A stretch of 42,666 nt of DNA, taken from the NCBI GenBank assembly GCA_050292445.1, contig JBNKLQ010000011.1:1-42666 (forward strand), written 5' to 3'. Within the stretch, counting starts at the first letter, position 1. Every line of letters starts with the position of its first letter. This DNA comes from Leptofilum sp050292445. Its GTDB lineage: Bacteria; Chloroflexota; Anaerolineae; Promineifilales; Promineifilaceae. Below, piece by piece: positions 15,668 through 24,001 of this stretch. Under the pieces are notes generated by a model. The model did no database searches. It had not been told where the DNA came from and worked only from the letters and a program-made list of their open reading frames with translations. The position numbers and the translations under genes are program-made.

Positions 15668-17101
15668 ATGAGTGACTACCGTGTAGAAAAAGATTCGTTA
15701 GGTGAGGTGCGCGTACCCGCTCAGGCGTATTGGGGGGCGCAAACCCAACGGGCCATCCTTAATTTCCCTATCACCGGTTTACGGCCGTATCCCGCTTTTG
15801 TTTGGTCGATGGCCACCATCAAGCGAGCAGCGGCCGAAGTGAATTCGGATTTAGGTCTATTTCAGGACAAAGAAGTTGAGGGCAAGGTTGTGTCTGGGGA
15901 AGCCATGGCCCAAGCAATTATGATGGCGGCGGATGAGGTCATAGACGGCCGTTATGCAGACCAGTTTGTGGTAGACCCGATCCAAGCCGGAGCTGGCACC
16001 AGCCACAATATGAACATCAATGAAGTCATTGCCAATCTGGCCAATGAACATTTAGGCTATGGGCTGGATGTTAGCAAAAAGCCAGTCCATCCTAACGATC
16101 ACGTCAATATGGCCCAATCGACCAACGATACCATTCCCACGGCCATTCGCCTGGGCTGCCTGTGGCGCCTGGACGCGCTGTTGGCTTCTTTGAAGACGTT
16201 GGCCGATTCCCTGAATGGCAAAGCGTCGGAATTTGATGATGTGGTGAAAAGCGGCCGTACCCATCTGCAAGATGCCGTGCCAGTGCGCTTGGGCCAGGAA
16301 TTTAGCGCCTATGCCCGTGCTGTTGAGCGCGACCGGGAAAAAATTGCCCAAGCTGCTGAAGGGCTGCGTCGCCTGGGGATTGGCGGTACCGCTACCGGAA
16401 CCGGCTTGAATGCCCATACAGAATACCACCGGCGCATGGTGGCCACGCTGGGCCGTCTGACAGGGCTAGAACTGCACGAATCAGACAATTTGTTTGAATC
16501 GATGCAGAGCTTGGCCGACGCTGTTCACTTTAGCGGCGCATTGCGCACGCTAGCTCAAGACCTTACCCGTATCGCCAACGATTTCCGCCTGCTCTCCTCT
16601 GGCCCCAGCACGGGGTTGGACGAGATTCGTTTGCCAGCCGTACAGCCTGGCTCCTCCATTATGCCGGGCAAGGTCAATCCGGTGCTGGCCGAGATGCTCA
16701 ATATGGCCATGTTCCAGGTAATGGGCAACGATCTCACCGTGATGATGAGCGGCCAGGCTGGCCAGATGGAGCTAAACGTGATGATGCCCATCATTGCTTA
16801 CAATCTGTTCCAAAGTATGGATGTGATCATCAATTCGGTGAATGCCTTCACGGAGAAATGTGTGGTTGGCGTGAAGGCCAATCGAGAGAAGGCGGCTGGC
16901 TGGTTGGCCAAGAATGCCATTTTGGTTACGGCGCTTAATCCAGTGATTGGTTACCAGAAGGGGGCTGAGGTGGCCAAGGAAGCGATGGCTACCAACCGCA
17001 CCGTGCGCGAAGTGGTGATTGAGAAGGGGTACCTGGACGAAGCCGAAGCGGATCGCTTGCTGAATGTGCGTTCGCTAACGGACGGTGGTATCCAGAAGTA
17101 A
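15668..17101 (+). CDS. fumC: Fumarate hydratase, class II
   Basis: Interconverts fumarate and L-malate in the citric acid cycle; iron-independent homotetramer. At 477 residues it is close to the usual ~465. The lyase signature GSSIMPGKVNP is at about residue 327. GRTHLQDAVP carries the catalytic His and AQSTNDTIPTA the substrate loop. AGAGTSHNMNINEVIAN matches fumarases rather than aspartase in this superfamily. The start has AAGGA about 10 bases upstream. A terminator follows the stop directly. Confidence 0.96.
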   Translation: MSDYRVEKDSLGEVRVPAQAYWGAQTQRAILNFPITGLRPYPAFVWSMATIKRAAAEVNSDLGLFQDKEVEGKVVSGEAMAQAIMMAADEVIDGRYADQFVVDPIQAGAGTSHNMNINEVIANLANEHLGYGLDVSKKPVHPNDHVNMAQSTNDTIPTAIRLGCLWRLDALLASLKTLADSLNGKASEFDDVVKSGRTHLQDAVPVRLGQEFSAYARAVERDREKIAQAAEGLRRLGIGGTATGTGLNAHTEYHRRMVATLGRLTGLELHESDNLFESMQSLADAVHFSGALRTLAQDLTRIANDFRLLSSGPSTGLDEIRLPAVQPGSSIMPGKVNPVLAEMLNMAMFQVMGNDLTVMMSGQAGQMELNVMMPIIAYNLFQSMDVIINSVNAFTEKCVVGVKANREKAAGWLAKNAILVTALNPVIGYQKGAEVAKEAMATNRTVREVVIEKGYLDEAEADRLLNVRSLTDGGIQK

Positions 17102-17124
17102 CGGCCGTTTTACCCAACATCAAT

Positions 17125-17155
17125 AAGGGTCGCGCATGAATTGGCGACCCTTTTA
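17125..17155 (+). terminator. Terminator after fumC
   Basis: AAGGGTCGC (17125-17133) pairs with GCGACCCTT (17144-17152), followed by TTT. An in-frame ATG for the next gene at 17136 falls inside the loop and is therefore an unlikely start. Confidence 0.88.
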
Positions 17156-17171
17156 TTTTCTCGATAACCAA

Positions 17172-17573
17172 ATGCTGACAATTAATCGGCCGTTTCTCAA
17201 CCAGATGCTGGATCATTTGCAGGCGTGTTATCCTTTGGAAGGGTGTGGTTTGCTGGCGGGGGATGGGGCGGGAACGGTAACGGCCGTTTACCCCATCGAC
17301 AACATCCTGCAAAGTCCCACAGCGTACGAAATGGACCCGCAGCAGCAAATTCAGGCGATGCTGGCGCTGGAGGCAGCAGATTGGCAGATGTTAGCCATTT
17401 ACCATTCCCACCCCCAGGGCCCAGAACACCCTTCAACCACAGACATTGCCCAGGCTTATTATCCAGAAGCTTTGCATATCATTGTTTCTTTGCGGGAACA
17501 AACGGCACCTGTGGTGCGCGCCTTTCGGATTTTGGGGCAGGAAGTGGTTGAACAAAAAATAAAAATTACCTGA
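17172..17573 (+). CDS. JAMM/MPN+ family metallopeptidase (M67)
   Basis: 133-residue zinc isopeptidase-like domain. The complete JAMM set is visible: Glu23 in YPLEGCGLL, His78 and His80 in YHSHP, Ser88 and Asp91 in PSTTD. Stand-alone bacterial relatives cleave C-terminal extensions from ubiquitin-fold sulfur carriers such as MoaD/CysO, but no such gene is adjacent, so its substrate is open. The ATG at 17172 is used because an earlier in-frame ATG lies inside the fumC terminator. Expression may depend on read-through or an unseen promoter. Confidence 0.9.
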   Translation: MLTINRPFLNQMLDHLQACYPLEGCGLLAGDGAGTVTAVYPIDNILQSPTAYEMDPQQQIQAMLALEAADWQMLAIYHSHPQGPEHPSTTDIAQAYYPEALHIIVSLREQTAPVVRAFRILGQEVVEQKIKIT

Positions 17574-17797
17574 TAAATGCAACCATCTAGCGAAATTTGT
17601 GTTTAATAGAGCGTAGTAAACCGAAACGAATTTCCTACAAAAGTGCATTATGTAAAATTGGAAAAGTTTTTGCAGTTAAGGAAGCCTGATTCACCCGCTT
17701 TTACTCAAGTAATCGGCTCAATCACCTTAGGTTTTTCAACAAAACTTTTTGCCGATTACAAAAATAAGCAGTGGGACAACGGAGAAGAACAGAACAG

Positions 17798-18484
17798 ATG
17801 ATTTCAGCTTTTTTCTTTTTAGTAGCAGCATTGATTGGTTACTTGTGTGGGGCAATCCCTTTTGGTTACCTCTATGTTCGACTGGTTAAAGGGGTAGATA
17901 TTCGCACTGTTGGCAGCGGCCGTACTGGAGGAACCAACTCTTTACGGGCGGCTGGCATAGGGGTCGGGTTAGCCACATCATTCAGCGATGTAGGTAAAGG
18001 GGCTTTGGGCATTATTTTGAGCCGTTGGCTGCTGGCCAACCAGCTCAGCCCGGAGTTGCTATCCTGGGCGTTGGCTTTGGCCGGTGTCATGTCGGTGATT
18101 GGGCACAATTGGTCTGTGTTTATGGGCTGGCGTGGTGGCGCTGGCACTGGCCCCAACGTAGGTTGGGGCACGGCCTTATGGTGGCCCATGTTGCCCATTG
18201 CGGTGGTAGTGATGTCTGGCATGTTGTTGGGCATTGGCATGGCTTCCGTGGCTTCTTTAACCATGGGTGCCCTTATTGCTATTGTGTTTTTTGTGCTGTA
18301 TGTGGCTGGCGTATCTCCTTTTGACTCCACATTGGCCTACACGGTTGGTGGGGTCGTCGCTTTTGCGATTGTGGCCTGGGCCTTACGGCCGAATATTCGA
18401 CGGCTGCTCGATGGCACAGAACGTGTGGTTGGCCCCCGTGCCCGTCGCCTTAAGCGCATGCAAGAAGCCAAGAACGGTAATTGA
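17798..18484 (+). CDS. plsY: Acyl-phosphate glycerol-3-phosphate acyltransferase
   Basis: Membrane acyltransferase that makes lysophosphatidate from acyl-phosphate, working downstream of PlsX, which is encoded at 36-37 kb. The 228-residue protein has about six hydrophobic segments. Motif 1 is VGSGRTGGTNSLRAAG, close to the family GSGNxGATN. Motif 2 is GHNWSVFMGWRGGAGTGPN, where family members usually have FKGGKG. The replacement of Lys by Ala in that loop is worth noting. The ATG at 17798 restores the usual MISAFFF hydrophobic N-terminus and has GGAG about 13 bases upstream; a GTG at 17771 would add nine polar residues. Confidence 0.9.
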   Translation: MISAFFFLVAALIGYLCGAIPFGYLYVRLVKGVDIRTVGSGRTGGTNSLRAAGIGVGLATSFSDVGKGALGIILSRWLLANQLSPELLSWALALAGVMSVIGHNWSVFMGWRGGAGTGPNVGWGTALWWPMLPIAVVVMSGMLLGIGMASVASLTMGALIAIVFFVLYVAGVSPFDSTLAYTVGGVVAFAIVAWALRPNIRRLLDGTERVVGPRARRLKRMQEAKNGN

Positions 18485-18510
18485 GTAATACAATACCAAA
18501 GTATAAGTCT

Positions 18511-18536
18511 GTCATTCCCGCTTTCGCGGGAGTGAC
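18511..18536. terminator. Palindrome between convergent plsY and the SBP gene
   Basis: GTCATTCCCGC (18511-18521), loop TTTC, GCGGGAGTGAC (18526-18536). Perfect but for wobbles. It has no T-run and may be a mobile palindrome of the same GTCATTC family as the repeat at 913-1016 that doubles as a terminator. Confidence 0.55.
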
Positions 18537-18544
18537 ACGATTGT

Positions 18545-20944
18545 CTATCCTCCCCCCTTTGTTAGAAACTCATAGTGCAGTAGCCCCATCGCATCAATTT
18601 GCACGTTGTTAACGTTGCTGAGCGAGATGGCGATGCGTGGCTCTTGCAGTAAATCCACTGTGGGGAAGTCTTGTGCCCACAATTGCTGGATGTCGCCGTA
18701 GACGGCAAGCCTGCCTGCTAGATCATCCGCTTCGTCGGCGGCTTGTAGGAAGGTGTCTATGGCCGGGCTGTCATAGTTGGGGCAGAAGGTGCTGCTGGTT
18801 AGAATGACATCGGTCCAGGCTCCCGGACCTAGATAATCGGCAGGGCGACCTGGACTGGGCCAGCCCATCAGGTAAGCGGATAAATTGCATTCGCTCACCT
18901 GCCCAATAAATTGTTCAAACGGTGCGCCAGTCAGCGTGACTTGAAAGACGCCAGTTTCTTCCAACTGGCTTTGCAAGGCCGTGGCGTAGGCTGCTTCTAC
19001 ATCGCTGTAACGGCCGTCATTCACATACCATAGCTCAGTTTCCAGCGGTGTCGTTTGACTGTAGCCCACTTCCAGCAGCAGCGACCGGGCCAGTGGCAAA
19101 TTCCGCTGGGGGAAGATGGGTAAATGTCCCGGCACGGTGTTGGGGATGGGGCTGAGCAAGGGGAGGCGGCTGCCACCAAAAACGGATTCGGCCAGGGCGT
19201 TGCGATCGACTGATAGGGCAAATGCCTGACGCACCTTCACATTGTCCCACGGGGCTTGCTCCTGGTTGAAGATAACATGGCTTTTGAAAGCCGCTGGTCC
19301 AGTCCACGCTTTATAATCAGGTACCCCATCGCCATTGGCATCAACATTTTGCAGAGCAGTGAAGTCGCTGTTGGGGAGGCCAGTCCAGGCAATGTCGATG
19401 GATTGAAATTCTTCGAGGGAGCGGCGCATAACGGCCGTATCATCCTGAAAGCGAATCAAAATGTTCTCAAAGGCTGGCGTAGGGCTGCCTGGCCACTCGG
19501 GATTGGCCCGTAGACGCATTTGCTCACCCGGTGTCCAGTTGACGATAGTGTAAGGGCCTAATCCGCCGCAGTTGCTTAAATCGTCTTGCGTTTCGCTATA
19601 GCATTCATTGCTGATGGGGAAGTAGGGCGGTGTGGCCAGCAAGCTCAAGAAAGTGGCATCTGGCTCTTGCAGGACAAACTTAACGGTAAATTGATCAATC
19701 ACCTGCACGGCATCATCATCGGCAAAGCCGTCTTGGTTGCTGTCTTTCAGGTAGCCATTGACCAAAAAGTTCCCCAAACTCCGCGCCCGATCAATGGACC
19801 ATTTCACATCTTCGGCAGTAAATTCGCTGCCGTCGGGGAAGCTGAGACTGCGCCGCAGGCTGATGGTGTACTCCAGCTTATTTTCTGAGATGGTGGGCAG
19901 GCTGCTGGCCAAGATTGGCTCCAGCACGTTATCTGTGTTGAAGGCGTACAGGCCGCTCATCGTATTGATTTTAAGCTCCCAGCTGGTGAAGTTGGAAGCG
20001 CGGGCTGCCGGGTCCATGTCGCTGGGATCGCCAACGATGCCGATGACGATTTCGTTTGGCGAGGCGACAACGCGTGGTTCCCCAGGGGTAAGCGTGTCGG
20101 ACGGCAGCAGCCAGGCGACGGTGAGCCGCTCGATGTTGCCTGCGGTTTGTACGGCCGTAATTGCCGCATTCAACTTTTCCAGTAACTCGGTATTGCTCGC
20201 TGAAACGGCGATGCCGTACGCTTTTTGGTTGATCCAGGCCTCACGGCCGTTGCCCCCCACAATTTTGATCTGATCGCTGTAGGTCTGGCTGAAATAGTTG
20301 GCCACGTAGCTGTCGGTGATAACGGCCGTTAACGATTCATCAATCAGCGCCTGCAACGCCTCTACGCTATTGCTGTAGCCGTCGCGTAGGTCAGCTGCAT
20401 TCACGCCCACAATGGTGCGGGCCACCTGCTCTGCCTCGCTGCTTTGCACCACGCCAATGGCCATGTCCGGCTGCAAATCCTGATAGCTGTTGAACCGATC
20501 TTCATCGGCCAGCACCACCAATACCTGGCCCACTTCCAGATAGGGCTGGGTGTAGGCAATGCCAGGCATCGGTTCCTCAGGGATGACCAGGCGGGACATG
20601 GCGGCGTCGAAATCGCGGCCTGGGTTGGCCGCCAGATTTTCCAGCACGCCCTCAGCCGGGGTGACGACAAACTCGTAGTCTAGGTTCGCTTCAGCGGCAA
20701 TGTTTTCCATCAGGCGGCTGTCAAAGCCGTCGAGGTCGCCAAACTGGTCAAACCGAGTGAAGGGGGGCAGCGGGGCGTCGGTGGCAATGACGATGAAATC
20801 TTCCTGGCTGGGCGGGAAGATGGCTTCCTGGGTGGGGGCTGTGGTTGGTGTAGGGGGGAGGGGCGTTACGGCCGTTTCCTCCCCATCTCGCGCACAGGCA
20901 GTCCCCAGCAAGATGATAGTAAGCAAAACAAAAATCCGTTTCAT
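18545..20944 (-). CDS. Fused solute-binding lipoprotein (SBP_bac_3 + SBP_bac_5)
   Basis: 799-residue secreted lipoprotein. The signal peptide MKRIFVLLTIILLGTAC ends in a lipobox Cys17, followed by a Thr/Pro linker. Residues ~48-280 form an amino-acid-type (family 3) binding domain, recognisable from GFDSRLMENIAAEANLDYEF and the Ala-Met-Ser-Arg/Thr-Gln-Pro-Tyr blocks. Residues ~300-790 form a complete peptide/nickel-type (family 5) domain, with PDGSEFTAEDVKWSIDRA and KVRQAFALSVDRNALAES. Such proteins normally have only one domain. No permease or ATPase gene is adjacent, so it may serve as a receptor or use remote transporters. ATG 20944 is chosen because a longer frame would begin in the -35 box. 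Confidence 0.9.
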   Translation of the reverse strand: MKRIFVLLTIILLGTACARDGEETAVTPLPPTPTTAPTQEAIFPPSQEDFIVIATDAPLPPFTRFDQFGDLDGFDSRLMENIAAEANLDYEFVVTPAEGVLENLAANPGRDFDAAMSRLVIPEEPMPGIAYTQPYLEVGQVLVVLADEDRFNSYQDLQPDMAIGVVQSSEAEQVARTIVGVNAADLRDGYSNSVEALQALIDESLTAVITDSYVANYFSQTYSDQIKIVGGNGREAWINQKAYGIAVSASNTELLEKLNAAITAVQTAGNIERLTVAWLLPSDTLTPGEPRVVASPNEIVIGIVGDPSDMDPAARASNFTSWELKINTMSGLYAFNTDNVLEPILASSLPTISENKLEYTISLRRSLSFPDGSEFTAEDVKWSIDRARSLGNFLVNGYLKDSNQDGFADDDAVQVIDQFTVKFVLQEPDATFLSLLATPPYFPISNECYSETQDDLSNCGGLGPYTIVNWTPGEQMRLRANPEWPGSPTPAFENILIRFQDDTAVMRRSLEEFQSIDIAWTGLPNSDFTALQNVDANGDGVPDYKAWTGPAAFKSHVIFNQEQAPWDNVKVRQAFALSVDRNALAESVFGGSRLPLLSPIPNTVPGHLPIFPQRNLPLARSLLLEVGYSQTTPLETELWYVNDGRYSDVEAAYATALQSQLEETGVFQVTLTGAPFEQFIGQVSECNLSAYLMGWPSPGRPADYLGPGAWTDVILTSSTFCPNYDSPAIDTFLQAADEADDLAGRLAVYGDIQQLWAQDFPTVDLLQEPRIAISLSNVNNVQIDAMGLLHYEFLTKGGG

Positions 20945-20952
20945 AACGGGGG

Positions 20953-20980
20953 AGTATAGCAACTGGCCGTTGCCTGACAA
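20953..20980 (-). promoter_or_regulatory. Promoter giving a leaderless SBP mRNA
   Basis: On the - strand TTGTCA (20980-20975), 16 bases and TATACT (20958-20953) match consensus at 10 of 12 positions. Transcription should start about 7 bases past the -10 box, at or within two or three bases of the ATG at 20944. No ribosome-binding site fits between them. Confidence 0.6.
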
Positions 20981-21082
20981 GCGAGGGGAGGGAATTATGA
21001 ATGATGAATAATTAATTGAGAATGGTTAATGAGCGTTTTGGGCTAGACTTTCCCTGTGCAGTTTGGTCTAAGGAAGAAAACC

Positions 21083-21170
21083 AGCTAACGGAAGCGTAAC
21101 CTACCCGGCGATTTTATTTTGCGCGTGTGAGCGCAAGCATCCGCTGGGTCAGGTTAACGCGGGGTTGGGC
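21083..21170 (-). other. attC-like recombination site (site 2)
   Basis: Read on the - strand the site starts GCCCAAC (matches RYYYAAC, plus coordinates 21170-21164) and ends GTTAGCT (six of seven matches to GTTRRRY, 21089-21083). Between them two arms pair over about 17 bp: + strand 21094-21110 and 21142-21160, with two unpaired single bases on one arm, like attC extrahelical bases. The interior holds a perfect small hairpin TTGCGC/GCGCAA (21119-21136). Length is 88 bp, in the attC range. It lies just after the 3' end of the glycosyltransferase gene, where a cassette's attC belongs. Confidence 0.6.
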
Positions 21171-21263
21171 AGAACTTATTCTTTTGAATGAGAACGACCT
21201 TATCCCTTGTGTTGTTAACGGGCTTCACAAGCATCTCCGCTGTCTACCGCCAGCCAGTTGATG

Positions 21264-22838
21264 CTAGCGGTAGTTTTTAAGATTAGGCCAAATGACATCC
21301 ACCGGCAGATTCGGATTCTTGCAAACGTAGACATATAATTGATTTTGTAAATCGTCGCCCACAATCGCGCTCTGTTCGCACTCATCAAAGAACATAGATA
21401 AATAATTCGACCTGTTAACAATGATGATCATAACATCCCAGAAGGTATCTCCCGGCCCCCAGAGATAATAGGTTAAAGAGCCACTGACCGCGTGCGGCAG
21501 GCCATATTGCGGACCGTACATGTCGATTGCACCTGCTGTAGGATACCAATCCGCATATATCCCGGCAACGGCACGTTCTTCTGGAGGGAGTTGGTCATAT
21601 ACTTCGGCCACATCCTGGACAAAACTCTCCCATCCCACCCTGCCAGTGAGCATTATTGGCGCATACCCACTGTCACTATTGAACTCCCGGATGGATTGGT
21701 ACCAGAATTTAACGCTTCTGGGCAAGTTATAGACGGATTCAATCGGTAGGATGGGCAAGGACGTGGGCAGGACAAATATCCCTGCGGATAACAGATAGAC
21801 GACCGGCAGAGTTCTCATCCATGATTTCCAGCGGGCCCCTGTCAACAGTTCCTCTACAAACACGGCACTGGCTGCGATAAGAGGGATGAACAATTCAGCG
21901 AGCATCCGCGCCGAAGCGTGAAGATAAAACATGAACGCCAGGGTAAACAGGAATAACAAGGCCAGGAAACCATAATTCACCCCGTTTAAGGGACGAAATA
22001 TACGGTACAGTCCAAAAATCCACAGGGGTAAGAAGAACGCGTTCATATAAACCAATACATTCATGAAATATTGTGACAGGGAAGCTTCATATAATCGATT
22101 TGTGCCATAGGCAGTCCAATATTCGAGCGTGGGCCACTGGTTGGCTACTTCCCAGAGCAAATAGGGGGAGACCATCAGCAGACACAGCCCTGCTCCCAAC
22201 CAGGGCCAGGGAGTGAGTAAGTCCTTTCTGTACTTGGTAAGCAAAAGGGCAGCCAGGAAACCTGGCCCCAGAAACAGGATCGTCATCTTGGTCAAGCAAG
22301 CTAGACCTGCCAGGAACCCTAACAAGATCCAGAGCTTGCGATTCCCGCTTTGCAAGTACCGCACGAGCATGTACAAGAAACCGGCTAGAATTAGCTGATC
22401 GATGCTGTCGTAACAGAATATGGAATCGACGCTGAGCCAAAGTGGCACAAACATGAATACCAGGGCGCTCAACATCACCGCATAAATCTTTCCCCCAAAT
22501 TCTTTTGTAATCAGGCAAACGAAGATGAGCGTGCCCGAACCAGCCAGCGCGGGGACAATACGCAAGGCGAACAACGATTCGCCCAACAAGGCTCGACTGA
22601 GTGCTACCAAGGCAGGAACCAACGGTGGCAAGTCTACATACCCAAATGCCAGGTGCCGACTGAGTGCTATGGTGTAGAGTTCGTCAAAGAAAAAGCCATA
22701 ACTGCGGGCATTGATCATGTGTATGCCGAATTTTGCCACTGCGGCAAGAGCAATAACCCAAAACATTGGAGATAGTTTGAGGATGTATATTCGATTTTTG
22801 CTTAATAAGGGGAGGTGATTTTTTTTCGAACCTATCAT
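21264..22838 (-). CDS. Membrane glycosyltransferase, GT39/PMT-2 type
   Basis: 524-residue multi-pass membrane protein with about 11-12 hydrophobic segments and a soluble C-terminal ~130 residues. The first loop after membrane segment 1 has FFFDELYTIALSRHLAFGY, the acidic DE motif of PMT/ArnT-like enzymes that use polyprenyl-phosphate sugars. YVDLPPLVPAL and LLGESLFALRI are further family blocks. Probable role: glycosylating a protein, lipid or cell-wall acceptor outside the membrane. ATG 22838 is preferred to a TTG at 22853; GGGGG lies about 10 bases upstream. It lies between two attC-like sites in the same orientation, with no ACGGCCGT in the gene, which fits an acquired cassette. A 1.6-kb gene is large for a cassette. 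Confidence 0.85.
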   Translation of the reverse strand: MIGSKKNHLPLLSKNRIYILKLSPMFWVIALAAVAKFGIHMINARSYGFFFDELYTIALSRHLAFGYVDLPPLVPALVALSRALLGESLFALRIVPALAGSGTLIFVCLITKEFGGKIYAVMLSALVFMFVPLWLSVDSIFCYDSIDQLILAGFLYMLVRYLQSGNRKLWILLGFLAGLACLTKMTILFLGPGFLAALLLTKYRKDLLTPWPWLGAGLCLLMVSPYLLWEVANQWPTLEYWTAYGTNRLYEASLSQYFMNVLVYMNAFFLPLWIFGLYRIFRPLNGVNYGFLALLFLFTLAFMFYLHASARMLAELFIPLIAASAVFVEELLTGARWKSWMRTLPVVYLLSAGIFVLPTSLPILPIESVYNLPRSVKFWYQSIREFNSDSGYAPIMLTGRVGWESFVQDVAEVYDQLPPEERAVAGIYADWYPTAGAIDMYGPQYGLPHAVSGSLTYYLWGPGDTFWDVMIIIVNRSNYLSMFFDECEQSAIVGDDLQNQLYVYVCKNPNLPVDVIWPNLKNYR

Positions 22839-22913
22839 TTTGGCTGCCCCCAAAAGTACTTACAGCAAAAATTTGCCTGAATTCAAAAACATTTAGTGAC
22901 ACATTCAATTTCT

Positions 22914-23056
22914 GCCTAACGAATAAGGATTGATGCGGCGCGGTCAAGCGCAACCTTCAACAACCAACGGGCAAGCCGCCGTATAATCCGATGCGGCGCG
23001 GTCAAGCGCAACCTTCAACAACCAACGGGCAAGCCGCCGTATAATCCATGTTGGAC
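22914..23056 (-). other. attC-like recombination site (site 1)
   Basis: Read on the - strand it starts GTCCAAC (RYYYAAC, plus 23056-23050) and ends GTTAGGC (GTTRRRY, plus 22920-22914); both fit consensus exactly. The inner arms on the + strand, GGATT-G-ATGCGGCG near 22927-22940 and CGCCGTAT-AATCC ending 23047, pair with one mismatch and one extra base. The spacers between outer and inner boxes are unequal (6 and 2 bases), less regular than in classical attC. The site is 143 bp because its core is duplicated; without the extra copy it would be 85 bp. The 418-base gap between the two genes here also holds, on the + strand at 23092-23220, an open frame of 42 codons with no start. Confidence 0.55.
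22932..23047. repeat. Exact 58-bp tandem duplication
   Basis: Copies at 22932-22989 and 22990-23047 are identical base for base, beginning GATGCGGCGCGG and ending CGTATAATCC. The unit holds both inner arms of the attC-like site. Exact identity implies a recent event. Confidence 0.97.
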
Positions 23057-23256
23057 TAAGCCGGGATGTGCAAAATCTATTTGGAATTTAAGCTGAAAAT
23101 GAAGGTGGCACAATCACCGGCAGCCGCCTGTTAGCGGCCATTGTAGCAGTTTGTCAGGCAGGTGGTCAACCAAGGCAAATGGTATATGGTGATGCTCTGG
23201 CAGAGGTCATAGGTCGGTAATCTTCAGCCACGCAAAACCGCGTCCGGCTGCGGCTG

Positions 23257-23943
23257 CTATTCCGACGTTTTTGCTGCGGCCACAACTTCAGGATCAGCAA
23301 GCAACACTGAACGAATCTGCTTTGTCCAAAGTGCATATCCCTGTTTGCTGGGGTGTAACCTGTCTAAACGGTAGAAAAGTGAATTGGGTAAGCCATCGTC
23401 GCCGAGGAGTTGTGGGCCTAAGTCGATGAAGCCCAGACGCTCATCCGCTTCGACTTTCTTCATTATCCTATGGTTGGCCTCAGAGGCGACTGGCCACAGG
23501 TTCCAGCGAGCACGAGATGGCGTGATTGCCACATAAAAGATGCGAGTATTGGGAAGCTTTAAGTGGATTGTGTTCACGAGGGCGGCAAAGCGCTCCTCGA
23601 TGTAGCCCGGCGAGGCGGGTTGTTTACCAGCGATGTCGTTCGTGCCGGCGAAAACGACGACCGCCGACGGGAAATACGGCAGAACGATGCGATCCGCGTA
23701 GCGCACAACATCGTCAATTAGGGCACCGCCGAATCCTCGATTAACCACGCGCAGGGGTGCCATATCTCTCTCAAGTGATGACCACAGCGTAAAGCTTGAG
23801 CTACCAGTGAAAACGACGCAGCCTGGTTCTGGATGATTTAACGCATCAAGCCGCTCAAACTTGCGTATGCTGTGCTTCCATGGTTCGGGCAACCCCAGCA
23901 TTGTCTTTATCATTCCGCTGGCGAGTTCTATGAAACGCCCCAT
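23257..23943 (-). CDS. SGNH/GDSL-family hydrolase
   Basis: 228-residue esterase/acetylhydrolase-like protein. The four SGNH blocks are present: FTGSSSF (nucleophile Ser at about 49, with Ser in place of the usual Asp of GDS), NRGFGGA (Gly), FAGTNDI (Asn), and LDRLHPSKQGY (catalytic Asp and His). No signal peptide, so probably cytosolic. Related enzymes remove acyl or acetyl groups from lipids or glycans. The ATG at 23943 follows GGAGGTG at good spacing; a TTG at 23958 overlaps that site. It precedes attC-like site 1 by 200 bases, so it may be the upstream cassette or a resident gene. Confidence 0.9.
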   Translation of the reverse strand: MGRFIELASGMIKTMLGLPEPWKHSIRKFERLDALNHPEPGCVVFTGSSSFTLWSSLERDMAPLRVVNRGFGGALIDDVVRYADRIVLPYFPSAVVVFAGTNDIAGKQPASPGYIEERFAALVNTIHLKLPNTRIFYVAITPSRARWNLWPVASEANHRIMKKVEADERLGFIDLGPQLLGDDGLPNSLFYRLDRLHPSKQGYALWTKQIRSVLLADPEVVAAAKTSE

Positions 23944-24001
23944 CGAAGGCACCTCCAAAATTTCACCCCTTCATTCAGCGAGGCAAACATTGCCTACCCT
24001 A

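Noticed and set aside
22932..23047. CRISPR array
   Set aside because: The two 58-bp units are directly adjacent with no spacers and no cas genes are near.
23092..23220. Gene remnant on the + strand between attC-like site 1 and the SGNH hydrolase
   Set aside because: 42 open codons with no start codon and no recognised similarity; could be chance or the end of a lost gene. Recorded but not called.
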